Assembly (NCBI GenBank): GCA_035328465.1
Contig: DAOLIQ010000001.1
Span: 1 to 64,000 of the forward strand
Direction of reading: 5' to 3'
Length of the DNA stretch: 64,000 bases
Origin: JADJEI01 sp035328465
GTDB lineage: Bacteria; Bacteroidota; Ignavibacteria; Ignavibacteriales; Ignavibacteriaceae
In this document: positions 16,795 through 25,397 of the stretch, piece after piece
Layout of the letters: the number at the start of each line of letters is the position of its first letter
How positions within the stretch are numbered: the first letter of the stretch is position 1
The notes under the pieces: model-generated
What the model was told of the DNA's origin: nothing
Database searches by the model: none
The model's input: only the letters and a program-made list of their open reading frames with translations
Made by a program: the position numbers and the translations under genes

Positions 16795-18618
16795 TTAAAA
16801 TTCAATAAACTCATTATCATTAATAAATAATTTGTTAACAACTACCTCTTCTCGAACAGAATTTGTTAGTAGAATTTTATCAACTTCCAATAAATCTCCT
16901 AAATGCAGTTTGCTTTCACGAATAGCCGGATTACATTTTAAGAAATTTTTGCGATAAACTCCGGGCAATATTCCTGCAGTTAATAGCGGAGTTGAGATCA
17001 CATCATTCTTGCAAATAAAAATATTAGTTATTGAGCCTTCAGCAAGCTCTTCATGCTCATTAAAATAAATTACATCAAAAAATCCTTGTTCAGAATATTT
17101 TTTGTATTCTTTATCATACAAATCGCGATTAGTTGTTTTATAATATTGAAATCGATTTTGAGAATCGATTTTGTTTTTTGAAATGATAACTTTTACTTCA
17201 TTTAATAATGGTGGTACCAAGGAAATTGTATGAGAAAGTTTACCAGATTTATTTAATGCAATTCTTAAACGGTAATTATTTCTTTTAATTTGTTTAATAA
17301 TCCGATTTAATTCCGATAAAATTTTTTTTCTATCGAAGCAAAACAAAAAATAATCAGCAGTTTGTTCCATCCTAGCTATGTGCTCATCCAGCAAAAATAT
17401 TTTTCCGTTTTTTGCAAGCATTGTTTCGAAAATCTCAAATGGTTTATTTGATTCTGTTAAAAATTTTCCTTTAAGTTTTGTTTCTTCGTATTCTTCTTCT
17501 GCAATGCTGTCCCAAACTATACCGCTTCCTAAACCAATTTCTCCATTACCTGATTTTTTATCAATCGATAAAGTTCTTATCGTAACATTAAAAGTAATTT
17601 TACTTTTTTGAATTAAACCATTAGATCCTGTGTAAATTCCGCGATTCTCTTTTTCAAGTTCGTTAATAATTTCCATAGTACGAATTTTAGGAGCGCCGGT
17701 AATTGATCCGCAAGGGTAAATATTTCTTAATACATCAGAAAGTCTAACATTCTTTTTTAGTTTCGATTCAACTGTACTTACCATCTGATAAACGGATTCG
17801 TACTTTTCGACTTCAAAAAGATCTTTTACTTTAACAGAACCGAATTCACTTATTCTTCCCAAATCATTTCGAATCAAATCAACAATCATTACATTTTCAG
17901 CACGATTCTTTTCACTTCTTTCCAACTCATATTTAATTAACTCATCATTTGAATGATCAATTCCTCTTCGTGCAGTACCTTTCATAGGTTTAGATCTGAT
18001 TTTTCTTCCTTTAACTTCAAAGAACAATTCCGGAGAAAGTGAAATTATAATTTTGCCATTGTTATTAATTACCGCAATGTATTGCGCTGACTGATTGAAA
18101 ACGAGATTATTGAATAACGATGAGTATGAGCCTTCAAAATCAAATTTACCTTTTACTGTAAAATTAACCTGGTATGTGTCTCCTTCTTCAATGTAAGATT
18201 TAATTTTGCTGATTGACTTTATGAATTCATTTTTGGAAGTGTTTAGTTTGAAGTTTTTAATCTTAAACTTTTCAAATGAATCAAACAATATTTTATTTGA
18301 TTTAATTGTCTGAACATTTTTTTTATCATAAAAAAAGAATTGAATTAGAGTTTCATTCTTTGGCAAAAACTTGTGAAGTGTTTTTTCAAACAAATATCCA
18401 GCTTCATAATTCATCAACGAGTATCCAGCAAAACCATCAGCAATAAGATCATCAATTCGATTTAATTTTTCATCCAGATTTCTTAAAGATTTTATCGTAA
18501 CAATTTCTTTTGGTTTTAAGAATAGATAAGAATCACTCTTACCATAAATTGGCGGAGTGTAGAAGAAAGCAGAGTGCGGAGTGGATAAAACTTTATTTAT
18601 GATTTCTTGTATTTGCAT
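16795..18618 (-). CDS. pabB: Aminodeoxychorismate synthase component I fused to 4-amino-4-deoxychorismate lyase
   Basis: This PabB-PabC fusion makes p-aminobenzoate for folate. Residues 1 to about 385 are a chorismate-binding domain with SPELFFEVKGRKIRSKPMKG, the adjoining TARRG and GLGSGIVWDS. From about 390 to 607 there is a class IV aminotransferase/lyase domain with FEIFETMLAKNGKIFLLDEH and EGSITNIF. ATG 18618 (MQIQEIINK) is chosen. A TTG 57 bases upstream would add 19 residues that are simply translated repeat sequence. There is no clear Shine-Dalgarno before 18618, because repeat copy 2 begins three bases upstream. The amidotransferase subunit PabA is not in the window. Confidence 0.92.
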   Translation of the reverse strand: MQIQEIINKVLSTPHSAFFYTPPIYGKSDSYLFLKPKEIVTIKSLRNLDEKLNRIDDLIADGFAGYSLMNYEAGYLFEKTLHKFLPKNETLIQFFFYDKKNVQTIKSNKILFDSFEKFKIKNFKLNTSKNEFIKSISKIKSYIEEGDTYQVNFTVKGKFDFEGSYSSLFNNLVFNQSAQYIAVINNNGKIIISLSPELFFEVKGRKIRSKPMKGTARRGIDHSNDELIKYELERSEKNRAENVMIVDLIRNDLGRISEFGSVKVKDLFEVEKYESVYQMVSTVESKLKKNVRLSDVLRNIYPCGSITGAPKIRTMEIINELEKENRGIYTGSNGLIQKSKITFNVTIRTLSIDKKSGNGEIGLGSGIVWDSIAEEEYEETKLKGKFLTESNKPFEIFETMLAKNGKIFLLDEHIARMEQTADYFLFCFDRKKILSELNRIIKQIKRNNYRLRIALNKSGKLSHTISLVPPLLNEVKVIISKNKIDSQNRFQYYKTTNRDLYDKEYKKYSEQGFFDVIYFNEHEELAEGSITNIFICKNDVISTPLLTAGILPGVYRKNFLKCNPAIRESKLHLGDLLEVDKILLTNSVREEVVVNKLFINDNEFIEF

Positions 18619-18621
18619 ATT

Positions 18622-18738
18622 TGTAGGGAACGGACTCCCGTCCGTTCCGTGCGACGATTTATTTATTGTAACCAATTAAATAATTATTATTTACTTTTAT
18701 TGCTTCCTCAGCGGATCGATCAGGAGATAGATCCCTAC
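18622..18738. repeat. Two-hairpin interspersed repeat, copy 2
   Basis: The left hairpin at 18627-18648 has perfect arms GGAACGGAC and GTCCGTTCC around TCCC. The right hairpin at 18713-18734 has arms GGATCGATC and GATAGATCC with one mismatch. The outer ends TGTAGGGA and TCCCTAC form a short terminal inverted repeat. The copy begins three bases upstream of the pabBC start codon and lies in the divergent gap with the plus-strand SLC45-like gene, so it occupies the 5' leader of one or both genes. Confidence 0.9.
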
Positions 18739-18815
18739 TGTTTAATGGATTATCTAAATTAAAAATCATTTGTTATTTTTCAACAACGTTAATTTAATAA
18801 TACTCGAGTACATTT

Positions 18816-20318
18816 ATGAGCAAACCTCGTCTTTCCTTCTGGCAAATCTGGAATATGAGTTTCGGATTTCTCGGCATTCAATTCGGATTCGCACTTCAGA
18901 ATTCAAATGTAAGCAGAATTTTCGAAACACTTGGCGCAAAGATTGAAGATATACCAATTCTTTGGATAGCAGCGCCTGTTACAGGTTTAATTATTCAGCC
19001 AATCATCGGACATTGGAGTGATAAAACATGGAACAGACTTGGAAGAAGACGACCTTTCTTTTTAGTTGGAGCTTTGCTTGCATCAACTGCAATTATTTTT
19101 ATGCCAAATTCCCCCGCCCTTTGGGTTGCTGCTGGAATGCTCTGGATCATGGATGCATCAATTAATATTTCTATGGAACCTTTCAGAGCTTTTGTTGGCG
19201 ATATGCTTCCATCTGAACAGCGTACAGTTGGATTTTCAATGCAAAGTTTTTTCATAGGAATCGGTGCGATAGTAGCTTCTGCTTTGCCTTATATGATGAC
19301 AAACTGGTTTGGAATTGCTAACACTGCTAGTGCTGGAGAGATTCCTGATTCAGTTAAATTTTCTTTCTACATTGGTGGAGCAGTTTTTTTACTTGCCGTT
19401 CTTTATACAGTTTTTTCTACAAAGGAATATTCGCCTGAAGAATTAAAAAAGTTTTCTGATGATGAAAAGAAATTATCTCAATCAAAAACTTCAATCTCAA
19501 ATTTAATTTCGGCATCTGCTTTTCATAAAAATGGATCGATTTGGATTTTTGTTGGATTACTTGGTTCTGCAATTCTTCACTTTGTTCTGCACGAAAATGA
19601 TTTTGGACTTTACGTTTTATTTGTAGGCTCAATAATTTTTGGATTATTACAATTAGCTGCCGGATTTTTTACAAATCATAATAAAACTACTGGCGGATTA
19701 GTTTCTATCTTAAATGATCTTTACAAAATGCCAAAGACGATGAAGCAGCTTGCAGTGGTTCAATTTTTTTCCTGGTTTGCTTTATTTGCAATGTGGATTT
19801 ACACAACGCCGGCAGTTACACATCATATTTATGGTGCGACTGATCCGTCTTCTGAATTATATAATCAAGGCGCAGATTGGGTTGGAGTTTTAATGGCTGT
19901 TTACAATGGTTTTGCTGCTGTTATGGCTTTTTTCATTATGTGGATTGCAAAACTTACAAACCGAAAAACCGTTCATATGATTTCTTTAATCATAGGTGGG
20001 ATTTCTTTCGCATCATTCTATTTCATCAAAGACCCAAATCTTCTTTTAGTTTCTGAACTTGGAATTGGTTTGGCGTGGGCTTCAATACTTGCAATGCCTT
20101 ATGCAATTCTTGCAGGCTCACTTCCACCAGAAAAGATGGGAGTGTATATGGGAATATTTAATTTCTTTATTGTGATTCCCCAAATTACAGCCGCAGCAAT
20201 TCTTGGGTTCTTTGTTAAGAACATTGTTGGCGGTGAAGCAATTTATGCACTACTTCTTGGTGGAGCATCGATGATAATAGCTGGATTGTTTACTCTAATT
20301 GTGGATGATGTAGATTGA
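18816..20318 (+). CDS. SLC45-like MFS sugar transporter
   Basis: This 500-residue inner-membrane carrier has about twelve helices. The loop 2-3 signature GHWSDKTWNRLGRRRPFF (about 66-83) is the extended D-x-R-x-G-R-R-R-P motif of the SLC45/GPH-like branch of the major facilitator superfamily. Members carry sucrose, maltose or maltodextrins with protons or cations. A second related carrier and a secreted GH13 alpha-glucanase lie within 6 kb, which favours maltose or maltooligosaccharide import. It is the only plus-strand gene in this stretch and is bracketed by repeat copies 2 and 3. Substrate is inferred, not seen. Confidence 0.85.
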   Translation: MSKPRLSFWQIWNMSFGFLGIQFGFALQNSNVSRIFETLGAKIEDIPILWIAAPVTGLIIQPIIGHWSDKTWNRLGRRRPFFLVGALLASTAIIFMPNSPALWVAAGMLWIMDASINISMEPFRAFVGDMLPSEQRTVGFSMQSFFIGIGAIVASALPYMMTNWFGIANTASAGEIPDSVKFSFYIGGAVFLLAVLYTVFSTKEYSPEELKKFSDDEKKLSQSKTSISNLISASAFHKNGSIWIFVGLLGSAILHFVLHENDFGLYVLFVGSIIFGLLQLAAGFFTNHNKTTGGLVSILNDLYKMPKTMKQLAVVQFFSWFALFAMWIYTTPAVTHHIYGATDPSSELYNQGADWVGVLMAVYNGFAAVMAFFIMWIAKLTNRKTVHMISLIIGGISFASFYFIKDPNLLLVSELGIGLAWASILAMPYAILAGSLPPEKMGVYMGIFNFFIVIPQITAAAILGFFVKNIVGGEAIYALLLGGASMIIAGLFTLIVDDVD

Positions 20319-20333
20319 AATAATAAAATCTTT

Positions 20334-20472
20334 TGTAGGGAACGGATGACTTGTCATGCCTATGGCACTCCCGTCCGTTCCGAATGATCTTATATTTTTT
20401 GTAACCCTCTAAACATATATTATTTTCTATTACTGCATTCAAATCGGATCGATCGGGAGATCGATCCCTACA
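20334..20472. repeat. Two-hairpin interspersed repeat, copy 3, with enlarged left loop
   Basis: The left hairpin runs 20339-20381. Its stem matches copy 2 but is interrupted by 21 extra bases at 20347-20367, which themselves contain two tiny palindromes (TGAC-TT-GTCA and TGCC-TAT-GGCA). The right hairpin at 20446-20467 has perfect arms GGATCGATC and GATCGATCC around GGGA. The outer ends are TGTAGGGA and TCCCTACA. The right end contains the stop codon of the EamA gene (20468-20470). Confidence 0.88.
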
Positions 20473-21310
20473 ACTTCAACAACAATATTGCTGCAATACC
20501 AACTGCAATTGCAATTTTACCATAAAGATTTATCTGTTCTTTCCAAATCAAATATGCTGCAACAGCTGTTATAACTATAACACCAATATTCTGTATTGGG
20601 AAAACTATTATAGCTGGTAACATGCTAAGTGCAGCAAGCAGAAAATGGATTGCCAGTACATTTGGTATCCCAAGTATCAAGCCTAAATTAAAAGTGCTTT
20701 TATCAAACCTAATCTTTTTCACTAATAGATAAATGGCAGTATATATAAAAGCGGAAAAGAAAATTGTGAAAACAAAAATTCCCTTTTCTGAAATCGGAAA
20801 GTTTTGTTCAAATATCTTCATTGAAAAATCTACAAAGCCTATTCCGACTAATAGTGAAATTAGATATATGTACTTTCCTTTTCTTCCTTCAACTGAGCCG
20901 TGATTTTTTAATGAAAGATAAAATAGATATAAGGTTACCAATGCAAGCACAAATCCAAATATCATTTTAATGTTAGGAGATTCTCCAAAAAATAAAATAG
21001 AAAAAAGTACGGGGATGAGAACCGATAATCTTGCACTAACGGTTGCTAATGCTGTTCCAGCCAAACTGATGGCTTTAGAATAAATTACAAATGTAACTGC
21101 AAAAAGAATTCCTAATCCTGCGCCAAATAATAATACTTCAAATGAGTAATTAAATTCCTGTTTAAAAATGATGAAGGCTAAAGAAAAAAAAGATGCTGTC
21201 GCATAATTTCCATTTATTAACAGAACGGTGTTTGAATTTTTCACACGTCCGTGCTTTAGAATTAACGCCAAACTGCTTGAACAAAAAATTGCGAGGATTA
21301 AATAGATCAT
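20468..21310 (-). CDS. EamA/DMT-family transporter
   Basis: The 280-residue protein is nearly all hydrophobic, with about ten transmembrane helices in two five-helix halves, as in drug/metabolite transporters of the EamA type. The first helix starts at MIYLILAIFCSSSLALIL, and a second repeat half starts near YIYLISLLVGIGFVDF. The substrate cannot be predicted; relatives export metabolites or amino acids. The TAG stop is formed inside the terminal TGTAGGGA of repeat copy 3, and the ATG is 11 bases from repeat copy 4. The whole gene is thus bounded by two repeats, suggesting the ends were reshaped or that the gene arrived with them. Confidence 0.82.
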   Translation of the reverse strand: MIYLILAIFCSSSLALILKHGRVKNSNTVLLINGNYATASFFSLAFIIFKQEFNYSFEVLLFGAGLGILFAVTFVIYSKAISLAGTALATVSARLSVLIPVLFSILFFGESPNIKMIFGFVLALVTLYLFYLSLKNHGSVEGRKGKYIYLISLLVGIGFVDFSMKIFEQNFPISEKGIFVFTIFFSAFIYTAIYLLVKKIRFDKSTFNLGLILGIPNVLAIHFLLAALSMLPAIIVFPIQNIGVIVITAVAAYLIWKEQINLYGKIAIAVGIAAILLLKL

Positions 21311-21321
21311 TTTTCCCTTTT

Positions 21322-21437
21322 GTAGAGAATGGACTCCCGTCCATTCCGTTTATCTTTATATTTATTATAAACTTTTAATTAATTGTTTTCTTTTATTATG
21401 CATCCCATTCGGATGGGTCGGGAGACCGATCCCTACA
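21322..21437. repeat. Two-hairpin interspersed repeat, copy 4
   Basis: The left hairpin at 21328-21347 has perfect arms GAATGGAC and GTCCATTC, that is, a T-A pair where copy 2 has C-G. The right hairpin at 21411-21432 has arms GGATGGGTC and GACCGATCC with one mismatch. The outer ends are TGTAGAGA and TCCCTACA. It lies between the EamA gene and the second SLC45-like gene. Confidence 0.88.
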
Positions 21438-21457
21438 TTCAATTGTGCAATCGAATT

Positions 21458-22963
21458 TTAATGTCCACCCTTTGGTTGAATACTTTCCAAAGCAGTTGAT
21501 CTTGGTTCCTTTACAAAGAACCAGAAGAAAACTGAGAAACAAATAAACACTCCGCAAAGAATATAGAGCAATTGAAAGTTCTGAGTTTCGGAGATAATAT
21601 TTGCAACACCCTGACTCATCATTTGAGGCAAAACAACTGCCAGATTAAATATTCCCATGAACAACCCCATCTTTGCCTGATTGACTCTCTCAGTGACAAT
21701 AGAAAAGACGATTGAAATTACTGCGGACCAGCCAATACCTGTGAGGAACATTCCGATATAAAAGTTTGCTTCATAAATCCCAAAGAATGCAATATAGAAA
21801 TATCCAACAGCACTAAAGGCTAATGCGATTGTGTATGTCCTAACTCTTCCAATTTTCTTTGCCACGATTGAGAGCACTGCAGGGAAAACAGCACCAACAG
21901 CATTAAGTATTAAAAATCCCAGTGAAACAATATTACCTGTTGTGGTATCTTTTGTTTGCATAACACCAGTTAAAAACTCAGCAAATTTATTTGCAAATAC
22001 ATTTGTAAGATCAAGATTAGGAATGATCTGTTTATCGATAAAAAATCCAGACATCACAAACATACTCTGGAATGCAATCCAAGTGAATGTATGTGCAAGC
22101 ATAATTTTTTGAAATTCGTTTTTATCTGATTCTTCTTTCTTTCCGTTAATGATTATCCAGGCACCAATTATCATTGTATATGCTAAGCTCAATATCAATA
22201 ACGGATTATGGATAACTCTCAATTCATTTTGATAGAAATGGAATATCAGACTAAAAACACCAAAAACTAAAAAGCCGTACAATGGAAAAATTGATTTGAA
22301 TATATCCAAAACTGTATGTTTATCTTTATTTGCTTCTTCAAGTCCGGCTAATTCTTTTGGTTCTTCAATCAATAAGATTGGAAACACTGAACAAACTAAA
22401 ACAAATATCGCAGCAATTAATAAAAGCGTTTCATTTCCAAATACCATCGAAAGAAAATATGCTAATACACCAAACGTTCCGGAAATAACCTGCATCCAAA
22501 CATATCCTGATGTTCGTTTCTTCCCTTCTGGAGTTAGATCTGCAATGATTGATCTTGCAGGATTGAATGTAACGTTAACGGATAAATCCAAGAGCAGCGC
22601 AATTACGGATGCGATCAAAATTATACTTGTAATTCCTGTTGCCTCAGAGATAACTCCGATTTGCGGAAGAGCTAAAAACATTAACGCTCCAACAATTCCG
22701 CCAATCATAATAAAAGGTCGGCGTCTGCCGTTCAAGCACCAAACATTATCGCTAATCATTCCAACTATTACTTGTCCAAATATTCCTGCAAGCGGACCGG
22801 CAAGCCAGACAAAAGCAACTTCGTGAATATTTAATCCATATTTTTTACTTAGTATCCAGCTTAATGCAGCAATCTGGGTAGATAATGCAAAGCCTACTGC
22901 TGTTGCGGGTAAAGCAAGCATAGCTAAGAATGAGTTTGAAAGTTTTTTCTGAATTTCTAACAT
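21458..22963 (-). CDS. SLC45-like MFS sugar transporter (second paralog)
   Basis: This is a 501-residue carrier with about twelve helices and the loop 2-3 motif GMISDNVWCLNGRRRPFI (about 65-82), again the SLC45/GPH-like signature. It resembles the carrier at 18816-20318 in layout (MGxFMGIFN near the C-terminal half, ALPATAVGFAL at the start) but is clearly diverged. The secreted GH13 enzyme lies 42 bases upstream on the same strand, so the pair is probably one transcript: extracytoplasmic cleavage followed by uptake. A maltodextrin substrate is an inference from that neighbour. Confidence 0.85.
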   Translation of the reverse strand: MLEIQKKLSNSFLAMLALPATAVGFALSTQIAALSWILSKKYGLNIHEVAFVWLAGPLAGIFGQVIVGMISDNVWCLNGRRRPFIMIGGIVGALMFLALPQIGVISEATGITSIILIASVIALLLDLSVNVTFNPARSIIADLTPEGKKRTSGYVWMQVISGTFGVLAYFLSMVFGNETLLLIAAIFVLVCSVFPILLIEEPKELAGLEEANKDKHTVLDIFKSIFPLYGFLVFGVFSLIFHFYQNELRVIHNPLLILSLAYTMIIGAWIIINGKKEESDKNEFQKIMLAHTFTWIAFQSMFVMSGFFIDKQIIPNLDLTNVFANKFAEFLTGVMQTKDTTTGNIVSLGFLILNAVGAVFPAVLSIVAKKIGRVRTYTIALAFSAVGYFYIAFFGIYEANFYIGMFLTGIGWSAVISIVFSIVTERVNQAKMGLFMGIFNLAVVLPQMMSQGVANIISETQNFQLLYILCGVFICFSVFFWFFVKEPRSTALESIQPKGGH

Positions 22964-23005
22964 ATTTTGTTTCCAATCGGAGGTTGTAAATTGAAAATAA
23001 TTTTT

Positions 23006-24844
23006 TTACTCGAATAAAAATATTTTACTGCCTTTAGGCGGAATGCTAAGAATAGTGTTTAGATCAACGGGAAATAAATAATTGTCAAAAAGATCATTAC
23101 CATTTTTCTTGCCCTGAAAATGAGATTGGTAGTCAATTATTTGTATTGGTTTTTCAATATCATTGTCATTAATTGCAATCAAGTAAAGTTTCTCTCCAAA
23201 TACTTTAAGATAAATGTAAACATTATCATAAGGTGGAAACTGAATCAAATTACCGCTAGACAAACCAGGATTATTTTTTCTTATGGCGAGTAGGTTTTTC
23301 AAGAAATCGAATAACTCATTTTCAATAATAGTCCTACCATTAAATGTAAATGCATCTCTATCGTCGCCCGGAAAGCCCCCGGGAAAGTTAGAACGAATCC
23401 TGCCATGATCTTCTGCCCCCGCCATTCCAATTTCAGTAGCATAAAGTAGTTGAGGAATTCCACGCAAAGTTAGAACCATCGTTAGAACATTTTTTGCTTT
23501 TTGTAAATCCCCTTTGGTTAAATACATCAAGCGTGCTATATCATGATTGTCCACAAACACGAGCAGAGAATATGGATCAGCGAAAAGAAAGTCCATCGCC
23601 AGAGTTTGATAAATTTTATAAAGGCTCGACTTTCCGGAAGCATAATCCGCAATGATATCCCGCAAACCAAAATCAGTAACAACGGGCAAATTTGAATTGA
23701 ACTCAGTGTTGAACAGACTATTTTTTTGAAAGTAAGAAAGAAAAGAAGGATTACCATCCCAAACTTCCCCAACAATGTTAAGGTTGGGGTATTCAGTCAA
23801 TATTGCTTCGTTAAATCGTGATAAAAATAATTGATCGGTATATGGATATGTATCCTCGCGAATTCCATCAAGCCCTGTAAATTCAAGCCACCAAATCATG
23901 TTTTGAATAAGATATTTTTCAACGAACGGATTCTTTTGATTAATATCAGGCATGTAATCGGTGAACCATCCTTTGTTAAGATTCACAATCGTTGAACTGT
24001 CGCGATGAATATCAGCATAAGACATTTTATCGTGTCGTGTGTTCAAATGGTTTTCTGTGTTTCCATTTATCCAGTTATTCATCGGAAGATTATTCATCCA
24101 AGGGTGGTTGATGCTTATATGATTGCTCACATGATCATAAATAATTTTTAAGCCGCGTTTATGAGCTTCTTCAACATATTTTTTGTACAGATCATTCGTT
24201 CCGAATCGTGCGTCAATTTTATAGAGATCAGTTGCACCGTAACCGTGATAACTAACTTTCGTGTTATTCTCAATTAAAGGAGTTGACCAAATTGTAGTAA
24301 TTCCAAGCTCTTTAAGATAATCAAGTTTAGATATCATTCCGGCTATGTCTCCCCCATGCCTGGCTATGGGATCTTCCGGATCAAAATTATCATTGTACCC
24401 TTCAACCTTATCATTTGTTAAATCTCCATTAACAAAGCGATCGGGAACAATGAGATAGACTACATCAGCCTGATTGAAACCCTGATGAATTTGGCTTGAA
24501 TTGTCACGAGCTTTTATTTCATAATTAATTTGAATTTCAGAAATAGTATTGTTTAAAAAAAGCTGATAGCTTCCCGGTAACAATTCATCGCTGATTACAA
24601 TATCTATAAAAGCATAATTACTGTTTTCCGGCAGGGTGATTTTTTCAACTAAAATATTATTGGAATTGAATCGAGCTGAAATATTTTTTAGATTTGTTCC
24701 ATAAATCATTAGTTGAACTTTATTCCATTTCATTCCCGTCCACCAATTTGGCGGTTCAATTTTGTCAACGGCAATATTTTGAGGCAAAACATTAATCGAA
24801 ATGGAAAAAAGTAGAAGTAAAAGTGATAAAATTTTTATTCGCAT
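23006..24844 (-). CDS. Secreted GH13 alpha-glucanase (cyclomaltodextrinase/neopullulanase, SusA-like)
   Basis: The 612-residue glycoside hydrolase has a signal peptide (ILSLLLLLFSISINVLPQ). An N-terminal Ig-like cyclomaltodextrinase domain begins EPPNWWTGMKWN (about 30-110). The catalytic barrel holds all four conserved GH13 regions: DHVSNH (237-242), GIREDTYPY with nucleophile Asp331, GEVWDG with acid/base Glu360, and FVDNHD with Asp435. A C-terminal beta domain follows from about 530. It should hydrolyse alpha-1,4 glucans or cyclodextrins in the periplasm or at the surface, like Bacteroides SusA. An SLC45-like carrier follows on the same strand. Confidence 0.92.
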   Translation of the reverse strand: MRIKILSLLLLLFSISINVLPQNIAVDKIEPPNWWTGMKWNKVQLMIYGTNLKNISARFNSNNILVEKITLPENSNYAFIDIVISDELLPGSYQLFLNNTISEIQINYEIKARDNSSQIHQGFNQADVVYLIVPDRFVNGDLTNDKVEGYNDNFDPEDPIARHGGDIAGMISKLDYLKELGITTIWSTPLIENNTKVSYHGYGATDLYKIDARFGTNDLYKKYVEEAHKRGLKIIYDHVSNHISINHPWMNNLPMNNWINGNTENHLNTRHDKMSYADIHRDSSTIVNLNKGWFTDYMPDINQKNPFVEKYLIQNMIWWLEFTGLDGIREDTYPYTDQLFLSRFNEAILTEYPNLNIVGEVWDGNPSFLSYFQKNSLFNTEFNSNLPVVTDFGLRDIIADYASGKSSLYKIYQTLAMDFLFADPYSLLVFVDNHDIARLMYLTKGDLQKAKNVLTMVLTLRGIPQLLYATEIGMAGAEDHGRIRSNFPGGFPGDDRDAFTFNGRTIIENELFDFLKNLLAIRKNNPGLSSGNLIQFPPYDNVYIYLKVFGEKLYLIAINDNDIEKPIQIIDYQSHFQGKKNGNDLFDNYLFPVDLNTILSIPPKGSKIFLFE

Positions 24845-24938
24845 TTTTATATTAAATTTGTTTCAAAGTTATTACTGCTTTAATTGGCTGTAAAAATATC
24901 TAATGCTAATCAATTTAAAAAGAATTTAATTATACCCG

Positions 24939-25397
24939 ATGGCTGAAGTCAAAGATCAAAAAAATATAACAGTAAATAGAAAAGCACGACACGAATACAC
25001 AATTCTTCAAACCTTCGAAGCAGGGATAGTGCTTCAAGGTACTGAGGTAAAATCTTTACGTGCGGGCAAAGCGAATTTAGTAGATAGTTATGCTTCGATA
25101 GAGAGAGGTGAAATTTGGCTGATAAGTGCACATATAAGTGAATACACTCAAGGTAATATTAATAACCATGAGCCAACACGAAGCAGAAAACTTCTTTTAA
25201 ATAGAAGTGAAATTCGGAAATTAACTTCAAAGGTGAACGAAAAAGGATTGACGTTAATTCCACTTCGATTATATTTCAAGAACGGGAAAGTGAAAGTTGA
25301 ATTAGGGCTTGCTCAGGGCAAAAAAGTTTATGACAAGCGAGAAACAATTGCCAAGCGCGACTTTGCTCGGGAACAACAGCGAAGAATTAAATATTAA
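24939..25397 (+). CDS. smpB: SsrA-binding protein SmpB
   Basis: SmpB binds tmRNA and rescues stalled ribosomes. The 152 residues show the family core GIVLQGTEVKSLRAGKANL (about 29-47), ISAHISEY (about 65-72) and the basic tail DKRETIAKRDFAREQQR. It is transcribed divergently from the GH13 gene across a 94-base gap. The next gene, tyrS, starts 73 bases downstream. No tmRNA gene was recognised in the window. Confidence 0.96.
   Translation: MAEVKDQKNITVNRKARHEYTILQTFEAGIVLQGTEVKSLRAGKANLVDSYASIERGEIWLISAHISEYTQGNINNHEPTRSRKLLLNRSEIRKLTSKVNEKGLTLIPLRLYFKNGKVKVELGLAQGKKVYDKRETIAKRDFAREQQRRIKY

Noticed and set aside
18619..18675. TTG-started 19-residue extension of the pabBC product
   Set aside because: The added residues are a translation of repeat copy 2, and the chorismate-binding family normally begins near the ATG at 18618.
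21162..21344. Minus-strand frame beginning MDGSPFSTKGKND
   Set aside because: Its first part is translated repeat copy 4 and the rest is out of frame with the EamA gene.
16679..21437. Insertion sequence or transposon reading of the repeat patch
   Set aside because: No transposase gene, no clear target-site duplications and units of only 114-139 bases; a non-autonomous or REP-like repeat is the most that can be supported.
22296..22826. Plus-strand frame of 176 codons
   Set aside because: It is antisense to a well-supported transporter gene, shows no hydrophobic or motif pattern of its own, and arises from the codon bias of the opposite strand.
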